DNA of 40,739 bases, from the IMG/VR virus record IMGVR_UViG_3300005563_000019, positions 1 to 40,739 of that record; one strand, written 5' to 3'. The stretch's first letter is position 1; each line of letters starts with the position of its first letter. This DNA is from a virus. The translations under genes were made by a program, and so were the position numbers. The notes under the pieces are model-generated. The model did no database searches, had not been told where the DNA came from, and worked only from the letters and a program-made list of their open reading frames with translations. Of the stretch, positions 8,072-15,288 are shown piece by piece.

Positions 8072-8387
8072 CTGTGGGCTCCTTGGGAGGGTTCAGGGCC
8101 AAGTCTGCGATGTGATGCGCGGCAAGGTCGTCAGCGTGGCCGGTTCGCTGCCAGGCGTCATGAAGGGCGTCCCGCGCCTCTTCGAGGGCCTGTCTCAGCC
8201 ACTCAGCTTCGTCTGTGTGGGAGAGTTTGATGTCTGGCTTGTTGACGCCCAAGTGAAACGCCGCATTGTTCAGGACACCCTTGGCATGCTGGTCGTTCAT
8301 TTTGTCGGCTTCGGCGTGCAGCCATGCGATGCAGGCGCGAACGCCCTGGTTGAAGCCGGCGCGGCGCTCTTCGGGATTGTTGCTCAT
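8061..8387 (-). CDS. Hypothetical protein, early operon (108 aa)
   Basis: The ATG at 8387 overlaps the previous stop as ATGA and has GGAAG eight bases upstream. Two helical blocks are visible: GFNQGVRACIAWLHAEADKM and WLRQALEEARDALHDAWQ. The first resembles small phage proteins with a GxRAxxxWL motif. There is no catalytic motif, and the family is not recognised. Confidence 0.65.
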   Translation of the reverse strand: MSNNPEERRAGFNQGVRACIAWLHAEADKMNDQHAKGVLNNAAFHLGVNKPDIKLSHTDEAEWLRQALEEARDALHDAWQRTGHADDLAAHHIADLALNPPKEPTDGR

Positions 8388-8791
8388 GGGACCGACTTCC
8401 ACCACTTGCGAGATTTGATAGTGGAAATCATCGGCCGCCCGACGCCGTACATAGCTGCTAATGTCAGCTTCGGAAGGTCTGAGTTCCTTATCTCAACTAC
8501 CTGAGCCGCCGTGAGTTTAGCGCACGGATGCGTCTCGCCCTCGCGGGGATTGACCGGCGTTTCTCGGCGGTGGCACGTAACGCACAGCCATTCGATCTCT
8601 AAAGGCTTCCTGTGGTCGTGGTGGTGGGCGTGGATTGTTGCTCGGCCGTCTTTGGCTGGCGGTCCAGGTCGTCCGCAACGTTCACACAACTCAGGACGAA
8701 CCAGTCGCCCACGACGCAGCTCGTTTGCGACGACGCTCTTAGCGCGCGTCCTCAGCCTCTCCCTGGCTTCATGGAAGGATTGATCGGTCAT
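8384..8791 (-). CDS. HNH-like zinc protein with C-terminal HTH
   Basis: The ATG at 8791 overlaps the upstream stop as ATGA. In this 135-residue product, a helical N-terminus is followed by a zinc/HNH-like core: CERCGRPG, then IHAHHHDHRKPLEIEWLC and CHRRE. The C-terminal 45 residues (KLTAAQVVEIR, LTLAAMYGVGRPMISTI, WWK) form a helix-turn-helix of the type found at the end of HNH homing endonucleases. Phage HNH proteins nick or cut DNA, in packaging or as selfish elements. This copy could equally be a small DNA-binding zinc protein. A related tail stands alone at 15288-15455. Confidence 0.75.
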   Translation of the reverse strand: MTDQSFHEARERLRTRAKSVVANELRRGRLVRPELCERCGRPGPPAKDGRATIHAHHHDHRKPLEIEWLCVTCHRRETPVNPREGETHPCAKLTAAQVVEIRNSDLPKLTLAAMYGVGRPMISTIKSRKWWKSVP

Positions 8792-9111
8792 TGGGGGCCA
8801 CCAGTCGCTTTGGAGATGGCGGCTCGGGCGCGACCGGGGGCTTCGTTGGCGGCCCGAATTGTCGCCGCTTGCAGGAACGACTTTCCCCAATCCACCTCGG
8901 ACGCGAAAGCCTCAAACGCGGCCAATGTTTCGGTCAGCGCCTCCAGAAGCTCGGGAGCCGCGGAGATCAGCCGGGCGCGTTCCTGGGCTTCGCTGTCGAC
9001 GCCCCACACCCGAACGATGGGATGGCCGTTGCGCGCCTCGTGAATCGGGATGGTGAGTTCGTTCCGGGTGAACGTCCCGATGACCCAGTTCGGCGTATGC
9101 TTCTCACTCAT
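8788..9111 (-). CDS. Conserved phage protein with RARLISAAPELLEAL motif
   Basis: The 107-residue product ends at 8788 with an ATGA overlap to the HNH gene. The N-terminal half is beta-strand-like (WVIGTFTRNELTIPI, HPIVRVWG). It is followed by the helix ARLISAAPELLEALTETL, which is very common in phage orphan proteins from Gram-negative hosts and which I know only as a hypothetical family. No catalytic residues stand out. Confidence 0.7.
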   Translation of the reverse strand: MSEKHTPNWVIGTFTRNELTIPIHEARNGHPIVRVWGVDSEAQERARLISAAPELLEALTETLAAFEAFASEVDWGKSFLQAATIRAANEAPGRARAAISKATGGPQ

Positions 9112-9218
9112 CTGAACGTGTTCCTTGAGCGCAAGGGGTTGCGAGATGGGGCTTTCGTCCCGAAGTGCTTGGCGGCGATGCGCTTGGACTGCGCCATCTG
9201 CTCCCTAAGATCGGGCAT
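9108..9218 (-). CDS. Possible 36-residue protein
   Basis: This short frame fills the gap between two accepted genes. Its stop overlaps the next ATG as ATGA, and GGGGGA lies about six bases before its own ATG. The product is basic (PDLREQMAQSKRIAAKHFG, then a Ser/Arg/Pro tail). The tight fit to the overlap pattern of this operon is the main evidence that it is translated. Confidence 0.5.
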   Translation of the reverse strand: MPDLREQMAQSKRIAAKHFGTKAPSRNPLRSRNTFR

Positions 9219-9429
9219 CTTCGATCCCCCCGAAATCCCATTCCCACATCAGGTAGTTTATGGCTCGGTAGTCCTCCTCGGAGAACTCAAACTCGGGCGG
9301 CTTGCGCCACTCCCAACGGTCGGTAAGGGTTAGGCCGCGTGAGCGCAGGTGCTTTATGGCAGCAAAGTCGCCGCCGTCCTGGCTTTTGCTGCACCAATAC
9401 TCGTGAAGCTCTGGTGGGCCGCTAGGCAT
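9205..9429 (-). CDS. Hypothetical protein ending in EWDFGGI
   Basis: A 74-residue acidic, Trp-rich protein with a helix (FAAIKHLRSRGL) and the C-terminal AINYLMWEWDFGGIE. Similar short endings occur in other phage orphan proteins. The start overlaps the upstream gene by eight bases. Unknown role. Confidence 0.6.
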   Translation of the reverse strand: MPSGPPELHEYWCSKSQDGGDFAAIKHLRSRGLTLTDRWEWRKPPEFEFSEEDYRAINYLMWEWDFGGIEDARS

Positions 9430-9703
9430 GGTCGGGGCCTTTCAGCATGTCAGCCGGCTCCGGAGGCGGTCCGGCCAGCATGAAACGGTGCGCCCACCCC
9501 TGTTGGTAGTTACACCACTCACAGATCCACCCGTCGTTATCGACCACCAGCGCGTCGGGTGAGCCCGTGTCCTCGCGGTAGGCTACATGGTCCGCATCGT
9601 CATGGTTCGGGCAGGTGAAGGCGTGAACCCAGTCGCACGCCTGCCACCGCCGCAGGCCGGCGACTTCCTCGTCTGACCACGGCGCGTCTGATCTTTCGCT
9701 CAT
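9422..9703 (-). CDS. Small zinc-finger-like phage protein
   Basis: The ATG at 9703 is chosen: CTGGAG lies just upstream, whereas the longer in-frame start at 9799 runs into the neighbouring gene. The 93-residue product has WSDEEVAGLRRWQ, FTCPNHDD and CEWCNYQQGWAH, so four Cys/His pairs could bind zinc. This is a recurring phage family of unknown function. It is followed within eight bases by the next gene. Confidence 0.7.
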   Translation of the reverse strand: MSERSDAPWSDEEVAGLRRWQACDWVHAFTCPNHDDADHVAYREDTGSPDALVVDNDGWICEWCNYQQGWAHRFMLAGPPPEPADMLKGPDHA

Positions 9704-9734
9704 AGTGTCTCCAGGGGAGAGGGGGTCTCTCTTG

Positions 9735-10163
9735 TCATTGGGGGCCTGCTTGATATTTGGCGTGGTACTCGGCCGCGACTTCGAACGGGTCGAGCCCATA
9801 GGTGCGCCAGAACGCCATCTCGTTCCCGCGATGCTGGAGCCAGTGATGGAACATGCAGAGCGGCGTCGCGCGGTTGTCGTCAGGTTTGCGCTGCATCCCG
9901 GTCGGTGGCTCGCCAGGCTTGTGCGTGCGAATATGCGCAGCCTCGGTGCGCCCCTCGCATTCGCCCGTGGCTAGGCAGCACGGCTGGCGGCGCAGGAAGG
10001 CCAGATAGCCGTTGTCTCTCACCCGCCCTCGGCTGGCCTTCGGGTTCTTCGGGCGGACCACCTTCGGGCTAGCAGCTCTGTCCTCTGACTCGAACTTGGC
10101 GATCTCTCTCAGTTCTGCTTCGAGGCGTTGTTTGCGAGCGCGGGTTTCGGCGGAAAGGGTCAT
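9735..10163 (-). CDS. HNH nuclease-like protein (DUF968/Ref type)
   Basis: The 142-residue product has a charged coiled N-terminal third, then RRQPCCLATGECEG, EAAHIRTHKPGE, RKPDDNRATPLC and FHHWLQHRGNE. This Cys/His pattern matches the DUF968-like or P1 Ref-like HNH fold, in which a His of the AHI strand and His pairs of the C-terminal helix bind metal. Such proteins often lie beside recombination genes, as here. The start overlaps the methyltransferase stop by one base (TAATG). The exact substrate is not known. Confidence 0.75.
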   Translation of the reverse strand: MTLSAETRARKQRLEAELREIAKFESEDRAASPKVVRPKNPKASRGRVRDNGYLAFLRRQPCCLATGECEGRTEAAHIRTHKPGEPPTGMQRKPDDNRATPLCMFHHWLQHRGNEMAFWRTYGLDPFEVAAEYHAKYQAGPQ

Positions 10164-11203
10164 TATGCTGTCCCTTCGCCTTCGCTTTGCTTCGGCGGAA
10201 CTGCATGACCGTCAGCGATGCGCGCTCCAAGTGCGCGCCCCGAGAGAGATGCGAGAATAGCCCGCCCGATCTGCTCGGGGATGATCGGTGGGTTCAGGTT
10301 TCCGAGGGCGTGGATTCGCTCCACCCGCTCGGCAACCCCTGAAGCCACTCGACCCACGTCGGGTTCAGGCTCCCAAGTATGCCGTTCCTGCCGTGCGATT
10401 GCAGTCCCGATCGGCGCGATGCAGTCGGTGTCGGCCACAGAGCCGCCTCGCTCAATGGGATGCCTCGCCCGTGCGCCAAGCGCAGCGCGTGGCCTTCTTC
10501 CGACCGCCGGCCGCTCCGGAAGTCCCTCGCTGTCGGTGTGGGCCAAAGCGACCGGTTGACCGCGCGTCCGAGCTCGTTCCCGCTCGGGCCGTTGCTCTTG
10601 CCGTCCGGGCTGGCGCCGTGCAGCGTCGGCCAGAGTTGCGACGATCCAGACGCGATCACGGATGTGGGGTGCGTCAAAGGCGGCAGCCGATAGGCAATGC
10701 CACTCCGCATCGTACCCGAGCGCGGCCAGGTCTCCGAGAACTCGTCCGAAGTCTGCTCCCCCGTTGATGTTAAGCAGGTTTGAGCTGTTCTCCAGCAACA
10801 GGCCGAGGGGTCGAAGCTCGCCAGCCAGGCGGACGATTTCGCTCCATAGTCCAGAGCGTGGATCGTCCATGCCAAGTCCCGTGCCCGCTGGGCTGTTGCC
10901 CTGGCAGGGCCATCCGGCAACGATCCAGTCGGGAACAATTCCGGCTGCTCGCAGGCTGGCTCCGGTAAGGGCTCGAACGTCTTCGAAGATGGGGACATGG
11001 GGCCAGTGCTTGCGGAGGATGCGGCGGCAGAACGGCGTGATCTCGCAGAAGGCGGCGGTCTCGAAGCCGCCCGTCCGCTCCAGGCCCAGGCTGTAGGCCC
11101 CGATGCCGCTGAACAGGTCCAGCAGGCGAAGCGGGGCCTCCAGTGCAGAACTGGCCTCTATGCAGTTCCGTGGAGCCGCAGGCGTAACGGAGGGATAACC
11201 CAT
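10163..11203 (-). CDS. DNA (cytosine-5) methyltransferase
   Basis: It transfers methyl from AdoMet to carbon 5 of cytosine. Motif I LDLFSGIGAYSLGLE lies near the start. Motif IV is GWPCQGNS with the catalytic Cys, motif VI is LLLENSSNLL (ENS where ENV is usual), motif VIII HIRDRVWIVA, and motif X ALGNLNPPIIPEQIG near the end. A variable target-recognition region lies between VIII and X. ATG at 11203 has GAGG six bases before it; a GTG at 11215 would overlap the upstream stop but has no spaced ribosome site. No restriction enzyme is nearby, so it is an orphan enzyme, probably for escape from host restriction. Its target sequence cannot be read from here. Confidence 0.93.
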   Translation of the reverse strand: MGYPSVTPAAPRNCIEASSALEAPLRLLDLFSGIGAYSLGLERTGGFETAAFCEITPFCRRILRKHWPHVPIFEDVRALTGASLRAAGIVPDWIVAGWPCQGNSPAGTGLGMDDPRSGLWSEIVRLAGELRPLGLLLENSSNLLNINGGADFGRVLGDLAALGYDAEWHCLSAAAFDAPHIRDRVWIVATLADAARRQPGRQEQRPERERARTRGQPVALAHTDSEGLPERPAVGRRPRAALGARARHPIERGGSVADTDCIAPIGTAIARQERHTWEPEPDVGRVASGVAERVERIHALGNLNPPIIPEQIGRAILASLSGRALGARIADGHAVPPKQSEGEGTA

Positions 11204-11211
11204 TACTTCCC

Positions 11212-11442
11212 TCACCCTCCTGCAACGGGGGCATTAACACCCGGGTCCCTGGGTTCGGAGAGATATTCCCGGATGCTGACATCGAGCCTTTCCCCGGCCG
11301 CCAGCAGGTGTCGGAAACCGGATGCTCTGATGATGACGGCGTCGATATCGCCTCGGCCGCCCATCACCTCTAGAGCCGCGATGGCGGCAACGGCCTGCTC
11401 GGCCCAAGCAATCATTCTCGCTTCAAGGAATGACGTGCTCAC
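11212..11442 (-). CDS. Hypothetical protein, early operon (76 aa)
   Basis: It has a helical N-terminal half (ARMIAWAEQAVAAIAALEVM) and then a short beta/helix segment. There is an ATGA overlap with the NinB gene on one side and contact with the methyltransferase on the other. Not recognised. Confidence 0.6.
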   Translation of the reverse strand: MSTSFLEARMIAWAEQAVAAIAALEVMGGRGDIDAVIIRASGFRHLLAAGERLDVSIREYLSEPRDPGVNAPVAGG

Positions 11443-11861
11443 CTCACCCTCTCCAGTCCGCGCTCATTGGCGCTCTGGGTGGCTTCGGAGAAGGTGACGG
11501 AATGCTCTGCGCCCCAAGCGAGGATGATCTCGATGAGGTCCGAGCATTCCTCAGTGGACAGGTCCGACGATGACGATCCGAGATCCACAACGCCCTGGCC
11601 GTCGAGGCTGGGAACCGGATCGCTCGCCCGGTTCAGCGCATCCATGAAAAGCAGTTTCCACTTGGCCGCCGTCAGCTTGCGCCCGTGCCAGGTCATCTGC
11701 TGGGCGATGTCGGTAAGTGCCGCCCAGAGCTTGTCGTTCTGCGGGAGACTTCTCCGCGGCCCCTTGAACTCGAGCCGCGTTCCCTTGGGGGCCTTGGCGA
11801 CCCACGCCTGAGCGATAGCGCGGGTCGTGGGCTTTTCGAGGATCAGGACGGCTCGGGACAT
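11439..11861 (-). CDS. ninB: NinB-family recombination protein
   Basis: The 140-residue product matches the NinB (lambda Orf) plan: a short N-terminal strand and helix, then the signature GTRLEFKGPRRSLPQNDKLWAALTDIA, conserved WHGRKLTAAKWK, and a C-terminal helix. Lambda NinB/Orf binds single-stranded DNA and can replace RecFOR in loading recombinase. It lies one base from the RecT-like gene, forming a recombination pair. Family match is strong; activity is inferred from the family. Confidence 0.88.
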   Translation of the reverse strand: MSRAVLILEKPTTRAIAQAWVAKAPKGTRLEFKGPRRSLPQNDKLWAALTDIAQQMTWHGRKLTAAKWKLLFMDALNRASDPVPSLDGQGVVDLGSSSSDLSTEECSDLIEIILAWGAEHSVTFSEATQSANERGLERVR

Positions 11862-11862
11862 G

Positions 11863-12702
11863 TCAGGCCGCCACCGCTGGGCCGACGGCGCCCTTGAAGG
11901 CTTCCGTCATCGCCTCCTCGGCTTCGTCCAACTGCGCTTCGCTGGCGATCTCCTCAGCACGCAACATCACCTGATTGCGAATGCTGTCGAGCCAGGACAT
12001 GGGACATTGAGAGGTGTGCTTCTCGAATGCCTTGTCCCACTCGTACAGCTCCTCGGGGGTCGTGCAGCCGTTGATCGCGTCGCGGATTTCCTTGTCGAGC
12101 CCGATATCCTTGGCGCGAGCGCTGCTGAGGCGCTTCATGCGACCGTCCGCGAGTTGCGGTTGGATCGGGTCGGCGGCGCCCTGATTGGGCGTGATGTTGC
12201 GGGGCTCCTCGGGAGCCGTCGCGGCTGGTCCGAAGTCCTGCACCTCCTCCGGCACGTACATCCCGCTGGTGGCCATCGGGAACACCGTGCGGACCCCTTC
12301 GGAGACGACGCGGGCGCGCAACATCTGGCGCGGGTACTTCTTCCACATCGGGTTGTTGATGCCGGCCTTCACGGCGCGGGGCATCGTCCAGTCGATCCGG
12401 GCCGAACCGCCGGCCGGATGACTGAACGTGGCGTCGGCCTTCTCGTCGGACAGCGCGTGCCACTCGACCTTGCCGCCGGCGCTGAGAAAGTCGCGCAGCA
12501 TGGCGTCGGCCTTCTTGGAGGGGCGACCGCTGATGATATGATAGTCCTGGGCGGCGGTGGCCGGATGGCGCCCCTCGGCCTGGGCCACCAGACAGAGAGC
12601 GAGGGCCTGCTCCGGGTTCTGCACCCCGAATAGCTTCGACCCGGCGATGGCGCGCGCCATGCGCTCCATGTCGTTGACTTGGTACTGGACGACGGCGTTC
12701 AT
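11863..12702 (-). CDS. RecT-like single-strand annealing protein
   Basis: The N-terminal MERMARAIAGSKLFG and ALALCLVAQAEGRHP are followed by DYHIISGRPSKKADAML and NPMWKKYPRQMLRARV. These are typical of the RecT-type phage annealing proteins, which coat single strands and pair homologous DNA. The 279-residue length is usual for the family, and the C-terminal third is acidic and variable. No partner exonuclease (RecE or lambda Exo type) is recognised nearby. It would act with the adjacent NinB protein. The start overlaps the upstream stop as TGATG. Confidence 0.85.
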   Translation of the reverse strand: MNAVVQYQVNDMERMARAIAGSKLFGVQNPEQALALCLVAQAEGRHPATAAQDYHIISGRPSKKADAMLRDFLSAGGKVEWHALSDEKADATFSHPAGGSARIDWTMPRAVKAGINNPMWKKYPRQMLRARVVSEGVRTVFPMATSGMYVPEEVQDFGPAATAPEEPRNITPNQGAADPIQPQLADGRMKRLSSARAKDIGLDKEIRDAINGCTTPEELYEWDKAFEKHTSQCPMSWLDSIRNQVMLRAEEIASEAQLDEAEEAMTEAFKGAVGPAVAA

Positions 12703-12980
12703 CAGATCATCCTCCGGATCATGTCGGACTGCTTCGCGACGTGCTCGCCAAGCCGCCTGAGAGCGTCAGGGACGCCAGGCGGGAGGAGTTGGGCTACCGC
12801 AGGGTCAGTGACCTTCAGCGCGGCTCCAGCGGCCTCCAGCAGGAGCAGGAGCGCATCCCGAGCCTCGTCGGAGGCGTCGGAGCGCAGATAGGCCTGACGC
12901 TCGGCCAGCGATTGCTTCCGGATCGTGGCTCCAAGACATTCGATCTTGTCTCGGGTGGTGGGGAAGAGGGAGATGGTCAT
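12702..12980 (-). CDS. Hypothetical protein upstream of the RecT-like gene
   Basis: The 92-residue helical product has DALLLLLEAAGAALKV in the middle and a C-terminal basic helix. It is translationally coupled to the annealing protein (TGATG), so it may assist recombination, but no family is recognised. Confidence 0.6.
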   Translation of the reverse strand: MTISLFPTTRDKIECLGATIRKQSLAERQAYLRSDASDEARDALLLLLEAAGAALKVTDPAVAQLLPPGVPDALRRLGEHVAKQSDMIRRMI

Positions 12981-13207
12981 CCGACACTTTCCATCTGAGC
13001 ATTGGCTTCCGAGACGATCCGCTTTACTCTCTCTCTGAAGTTCGCATCCGAGATGAAGTCTGCGTCAGTCGACGCGATCCACTGGAGCGAACCGTACAGG
13101 CTGTAGAGCGTGAGCTTCCTGGCCTCGTTCTTCGCATTCACCTCGGCGAGCCATTCGTGGAACGGCTGGCCCGGAGCGGGTTCGGGAAGGCGGATGACTT
13201 CACCCAT
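12977..13207 (-). CDS. Hypothetical protein (76 aa)
   Basis: It begins GEVIRLPEPAPGQPF, a proline-rich opening seen in several small phage proteins, followed by helical segments (FHEWLAEVNAKNEARKL). ATGA overlap with the next gene. Function unknown. Confidence 0.6.
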   Translation of the reverse strand: MGEVIRLPEPAPGQPFHEWLAEVNAKNEARKLTLYSLYGSLQWIASTDADFISDANFRERVKRIVSEANAQMESVG

Positions 13208-13212
13208 CAGCG

Positions 13213-13416
13213 TTACTCCGTCTGAAGCATCATGTTGTGGAGCGCACGTTCGATTTTCGCGGCGGGCCAGATCTCCACGAGCACTTCGATAAGCGTCGGG
13301 CGGTCAGCGTTTTCCGGAGCGCCGGGCGTCTCGTCAGCGATGGCACGCAAACGATTTATGGGCATTGCGCCGAGTAGTGCCCGGCGTGTGCGATCTCGGG
13401 TACGGAGATTAATCAT
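13213..13416 (-). CDS. Hypothetical protein (67 aa)
   Basis: A small basic N-terminus (INLRTRDRTRRAL) is followed by a helical acidic part (PTLIEVLVEIWPAAKIERAL). It sits without gap between its neighbours. Not recognised. Confidence 0.55.
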   Translation of the reverse strand: MINLRTRDRTRRALLGAMPINRLRAIADETPGAPENADRPTLIEVLVEIWPAAKIERALHNMMLQTE

Positions 13417-13953
13417 CTAAGCCGCCCTCTCATCACGCTTCGCCGAGCCGAAAGCATCCATCCCAGCGACTCCGCTGGTCATGGGCCCGCCAGCGACCAT
13501 GACGGCGCTGACGGCCCAGCCGCGCTTGCAGGTCGAAAGCCACTGCTCATAGGTGGCCGTATCGTTGGCGAATGCGCTGGCGTTGTTATCGGCTAGCCAG
13601 CGCGCCAACTCTTCAGGCGTCGCGAAGGCTGGCGAAATCGGCGTGCCTTCGCTGGTGTCTTCGTACATCATCAGATGCGTGGCGACTTCCTCAGGCCATT
13701 CCGGCATGTAGTCGTCTGGAGATGGGCGCGGGCCAGCCCAATCCGTGTAGCGTGCTATCGTCAGCGCGTTGCCATCTCGGGCCTTCCATCCGCCAGCCCA
13801 ATCCTCTTGTAGGCCCTTTCCCCATTGCTCCCGGGCGAAATCCCACTCAGCGGCGCGAGTGGCATAGGACCCCTTGCAAAGCGGGATGAAATTCCCGTCC
13901 TCATTGCGAGGATGCTCCCACGCCTTGGGAACCATTCTGACTTCTCGACCCAT
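13417..13953 (-). CDS. Conserved phage protein with SEGTPISP motif
   Basis: ATG at 13953 overlaps the upstream stop as TGATG and has AAGGA about eight bases before it. A GTG one codon earlier is an alternative. The 178-residue product includes the landmarks DYMPEWPEEVATHLMMYE, TSEGTPISPAFATPEELARW and LADNNASAFANDTATYEQWL. I know this pattern as a widespread conserved hypothetical family of phages and bacteria. No catalytic triad or metal site is evident. Confidence 0.75.
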   Translation of the reverse strand: MGREVRMVPKAWEHPRNEDGNFIPLCKGSYATRAAEWDFAREQWGKGLQEDWAGGWKARDGNALTIARYTDWAGPRPSPDDYMPEWPEEVATHLMMYEDTSEGTPISPAFATPEELARWLADNNASAFANDTATYEQWLSTCKRGWAVSAVMVAGGPMTSGVAGMDAFGSAKRDERAA

Positions 13954-14138
13954 CACGCAGCGTCCTTCTTCTCTTGCTTGCCCGAGCCGAAAGCCCTGGC
14001 GATCTGCTGGTTGATCTGATCGGTGAGCGCCCGTGTTCCGCGGCGTTGGATCAGGTCTGTGGCTTGGGCCTGCTGTTCAGGCGTGGGTCCGCCGTTGCGG
14101 AAGGCGGTGTGGGCGAGGGCTTCGAAGGAGCGGGGCAT
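13953..14138 (-). CDS. First gene of the leftward early operon (61 aa)
   Basis: This is the first gene after the leftward promoter. The ATG at 14138 has GGAG eight bases upstream and lies about 17 bases after the predicted transcript start. The short, basic, helical product (PEQQAQATDLIQRRGTRALTD) has a Lys-rich end. It could be an early regulator or inhibitor of a host protein, but nothing in the sequence proves that. Confidence 0.6.
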   Translation of the reverse strand: MPRSFEALAHTAFRNGGPTPEQQAQATDLIQRRGTRALTDQINQQIARAFGSGKQEKKDAA

Positions 14139-14161
14139 TTACGTCTCCGTTTGTGATCCCG

Positions 14162-14189
14162 ACAATACGCCCCGACGCGTATGTGTCAA
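14162..14189 (-). promoter_or_regulatory. Leftward early promoter
   Basis: Reading leftward, TTGACA (14189-14184) is followed by a 16-base spacer and TATTGT (14167-14162). The -35 box is a perfect sigma70-type box. The predicted start is near 14155, just before the first gene of the leftward operon. Confidence 0.75.
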
Positions 14190-14214
14190 CGTCGTATTTG
14201 CGGATTGACGTATT
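14165..14214. promoter_or_regulatory. Operator-like CGTAT repeat cluster between divergent promoters
   Basis: The pentamer CGTAT occurs at 14178, 14193 and 14209, and its complement ATACG at 14165, so copies are 13-16 bases apart. The copies overlap or flank both promoters' boxes. The first two form the inverted repeat ATACG-N8-CGTAT. The same pentamers surround the promoter at 19555. They are candidate sites for the Cro-like protein coded at 14241 or for the ribbon-helix-helix protein at 19591. Confidence 0.55.
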
Positions 14215-14233
14215 TTTTCTGAGCGCGCATATT
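14205..14233 (+). promoter_or_regulatory. Rightward promoter for a leaderless transcript
   Basis: TTGACG (14205-14210), 17-base spacer, CATATT (14228-14233), then seven bases to the ATG at 14241. No ribosome site precedes that ATG, so transcription would start at or next to the start codon. The promoter at 19555 has exactly the same geometry. Confidence 0.65.
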
Positions 14234-14240
14234 CGCTCGC

Positions 14241-14429
14241 ATGACAGCCGATGATGTTCGCAAACTGCTACGGGAACGAGCCAACGGCAACCAGGCCGCC
14301 TGGGCTCGGGAACAGGGTATCTCAGCGCAATACGTCTGTGACGTGCTCACCGGGCGTCGCGAGCCCGGCGAAGCAATCTTGAAGGCTCTCAAGGTCGAGC
14401 GCCGCGTCACCTACGTGCGGGCCGCATGA
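14241..14429 (+). CDS. Cro-like HTH transcription regulator
   Basis: In the 62-residue product the helix-turn-helix is clear: NQAAWAREQGISAQYVCDVL, then TGRREPGEAILKALKVERRVTY. This is the compact Cro/phage-antirepressor-like form in which the protein is little more than the DNA-binding domain. It faces the leftward operon across a region rich in CGTAT repeats, the classical place for a Cro-type switch. It is probably translated from a leaderless mRNA. No CI-like partner with a peptidase domain is found, so lysogeny is not supported. Confidence 0.82.
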   Translation: MTADDVRKLLRERANGNQAAWAREQGISAQYVCDVLTGRREPGEAILKALKVERRVTYVRAA

Positions 14430-14596
14430 TCGCCCACCGCACCACCCAGACCCCCGAACGCGCCATCCGCGAGAGCCGACTCGGCGCGACCAAGCCCCCA
14501 TCCAGCTACCAGCTCGACAAGCTTGCGATCGGACGCCGCAGAGCCGCCCTTGCTGGCCGCTCCAAGCGTGCTGACGAGCTGCTGAGGAAGTTCTGA
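14426..14596 (+). CDS. Small basic protein between regulator and methyltransferase
   Basis: It overlaps the regulator stop as ATGA and the methyltransferase start as TGATG. The 56 residues are strongly basic, with RAIRESRLGATKPPSSYQLD and a C-terminal RRRAALAGRSKRADELL. It could bind nucleic acid. No family recognised; double coupling supports translation. Confidence 0.6.
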   Translation: MIAHRTTQTPERAIRESRLGATKPPSSYQLDKLAIGRRRAALAGRSKRADELLRKF

Positions 14597-15288
14597 TGCG
14601 CGTGGAGCACATCGGCGACGCGACGCTGTACCTGGGCGACTGCCGGGACGTGCTGCCCACGCTGGGCAAGGTGGACGCGGTTGTGACCGATCCGCCGTAT
14701 GGGATTAATATCGGCTCGTCTGGGCGTATCGGCTCCTCTAAGATAGTCGAAGTTCGCGAATATGGCAAGTTCTCGTGGGACCAAAGCGCCCCGACCGATG
14801 AACTTATTAAGCAAATCCGGTGCGCCGCGCGCTGGTCTATTATCTTCGGAGGCAACTTCTACACGCTTCCGCCGACCTCGTGCTGGCTGGTATGGGATAA
14901 GCTGAACACTGGCGACTTCGCCGACTGCGAATTGGCTTGGACCAACCTCCCGAAAGCCGTCCGACGCCTCCGCTATCTCTGGAATGGCTGTATGCGCGCC
15001 AACGGCGAGGTGCGCGGCGATCACCCGACACAGAAGCCCATCGGGGTCATGGCGTGGGTGCTGCAGCAACTTCCGCCGGATTGTCGGACTGTCCTCGACC
15101 CCTTCATGGGGAGCGGGACGACCGGCGTGGCGTGCGTCAAGGCGGGCCTGACCTTCACCGGCATCGAGCGTGAGGAACGCTACTTCGAAGCCGCCTGCCG
15201 CCGCATCGAGGAAGCCCATCGTCAGCCCCGGCTATTCGCTGAGCCGGTGGCCAATATCGTCCAGCCGTCCATGTTCGGTGAACCCTGA
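14596..15288 (+). CDS. DNA adenine-N6 / cytosine-N4 methyltransferase
   Basis: The beta-class arrangement is visible: TDPPYGINIG (catalytic DPPY, residues 32-35) comes before HPTQKPIG (143-150) and the AdoMet site LDPFMGSGTTGVA (167-179). The domain is N6_N4_Mtase (PF01555). The enzyme would methylate adenine N6 or cytosine N4. At 230 residues it is compact, with little room for a separate target domain. No cognate nuclease is adjacent, so it is an orphan like the cytosine-5 enzyme on the other strand. Roles could be anti-restriction or marking of the replication origin. Confidence 0.92.
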   Translation: MRVEHIGDATLYLGDCRDVLPTLGKVDAVVTDPPYGINIGSSGRIGSSKIVEVREYGKFSWDQSAPTDELIKQIRCAARWSIIFGGNFYTLPPTSCWLVWDKLNTGDFADCELAWTNLPKAVRRLRYLWNGCMRANGEVRGDHPTQKPIGVMAWVLQQLPPDCRTVLDPFMGSGTTGVACVKAGLTFTGIEREERYFEAACRRIEEAHRQPRLFAEPVANIVQPSMFGEP

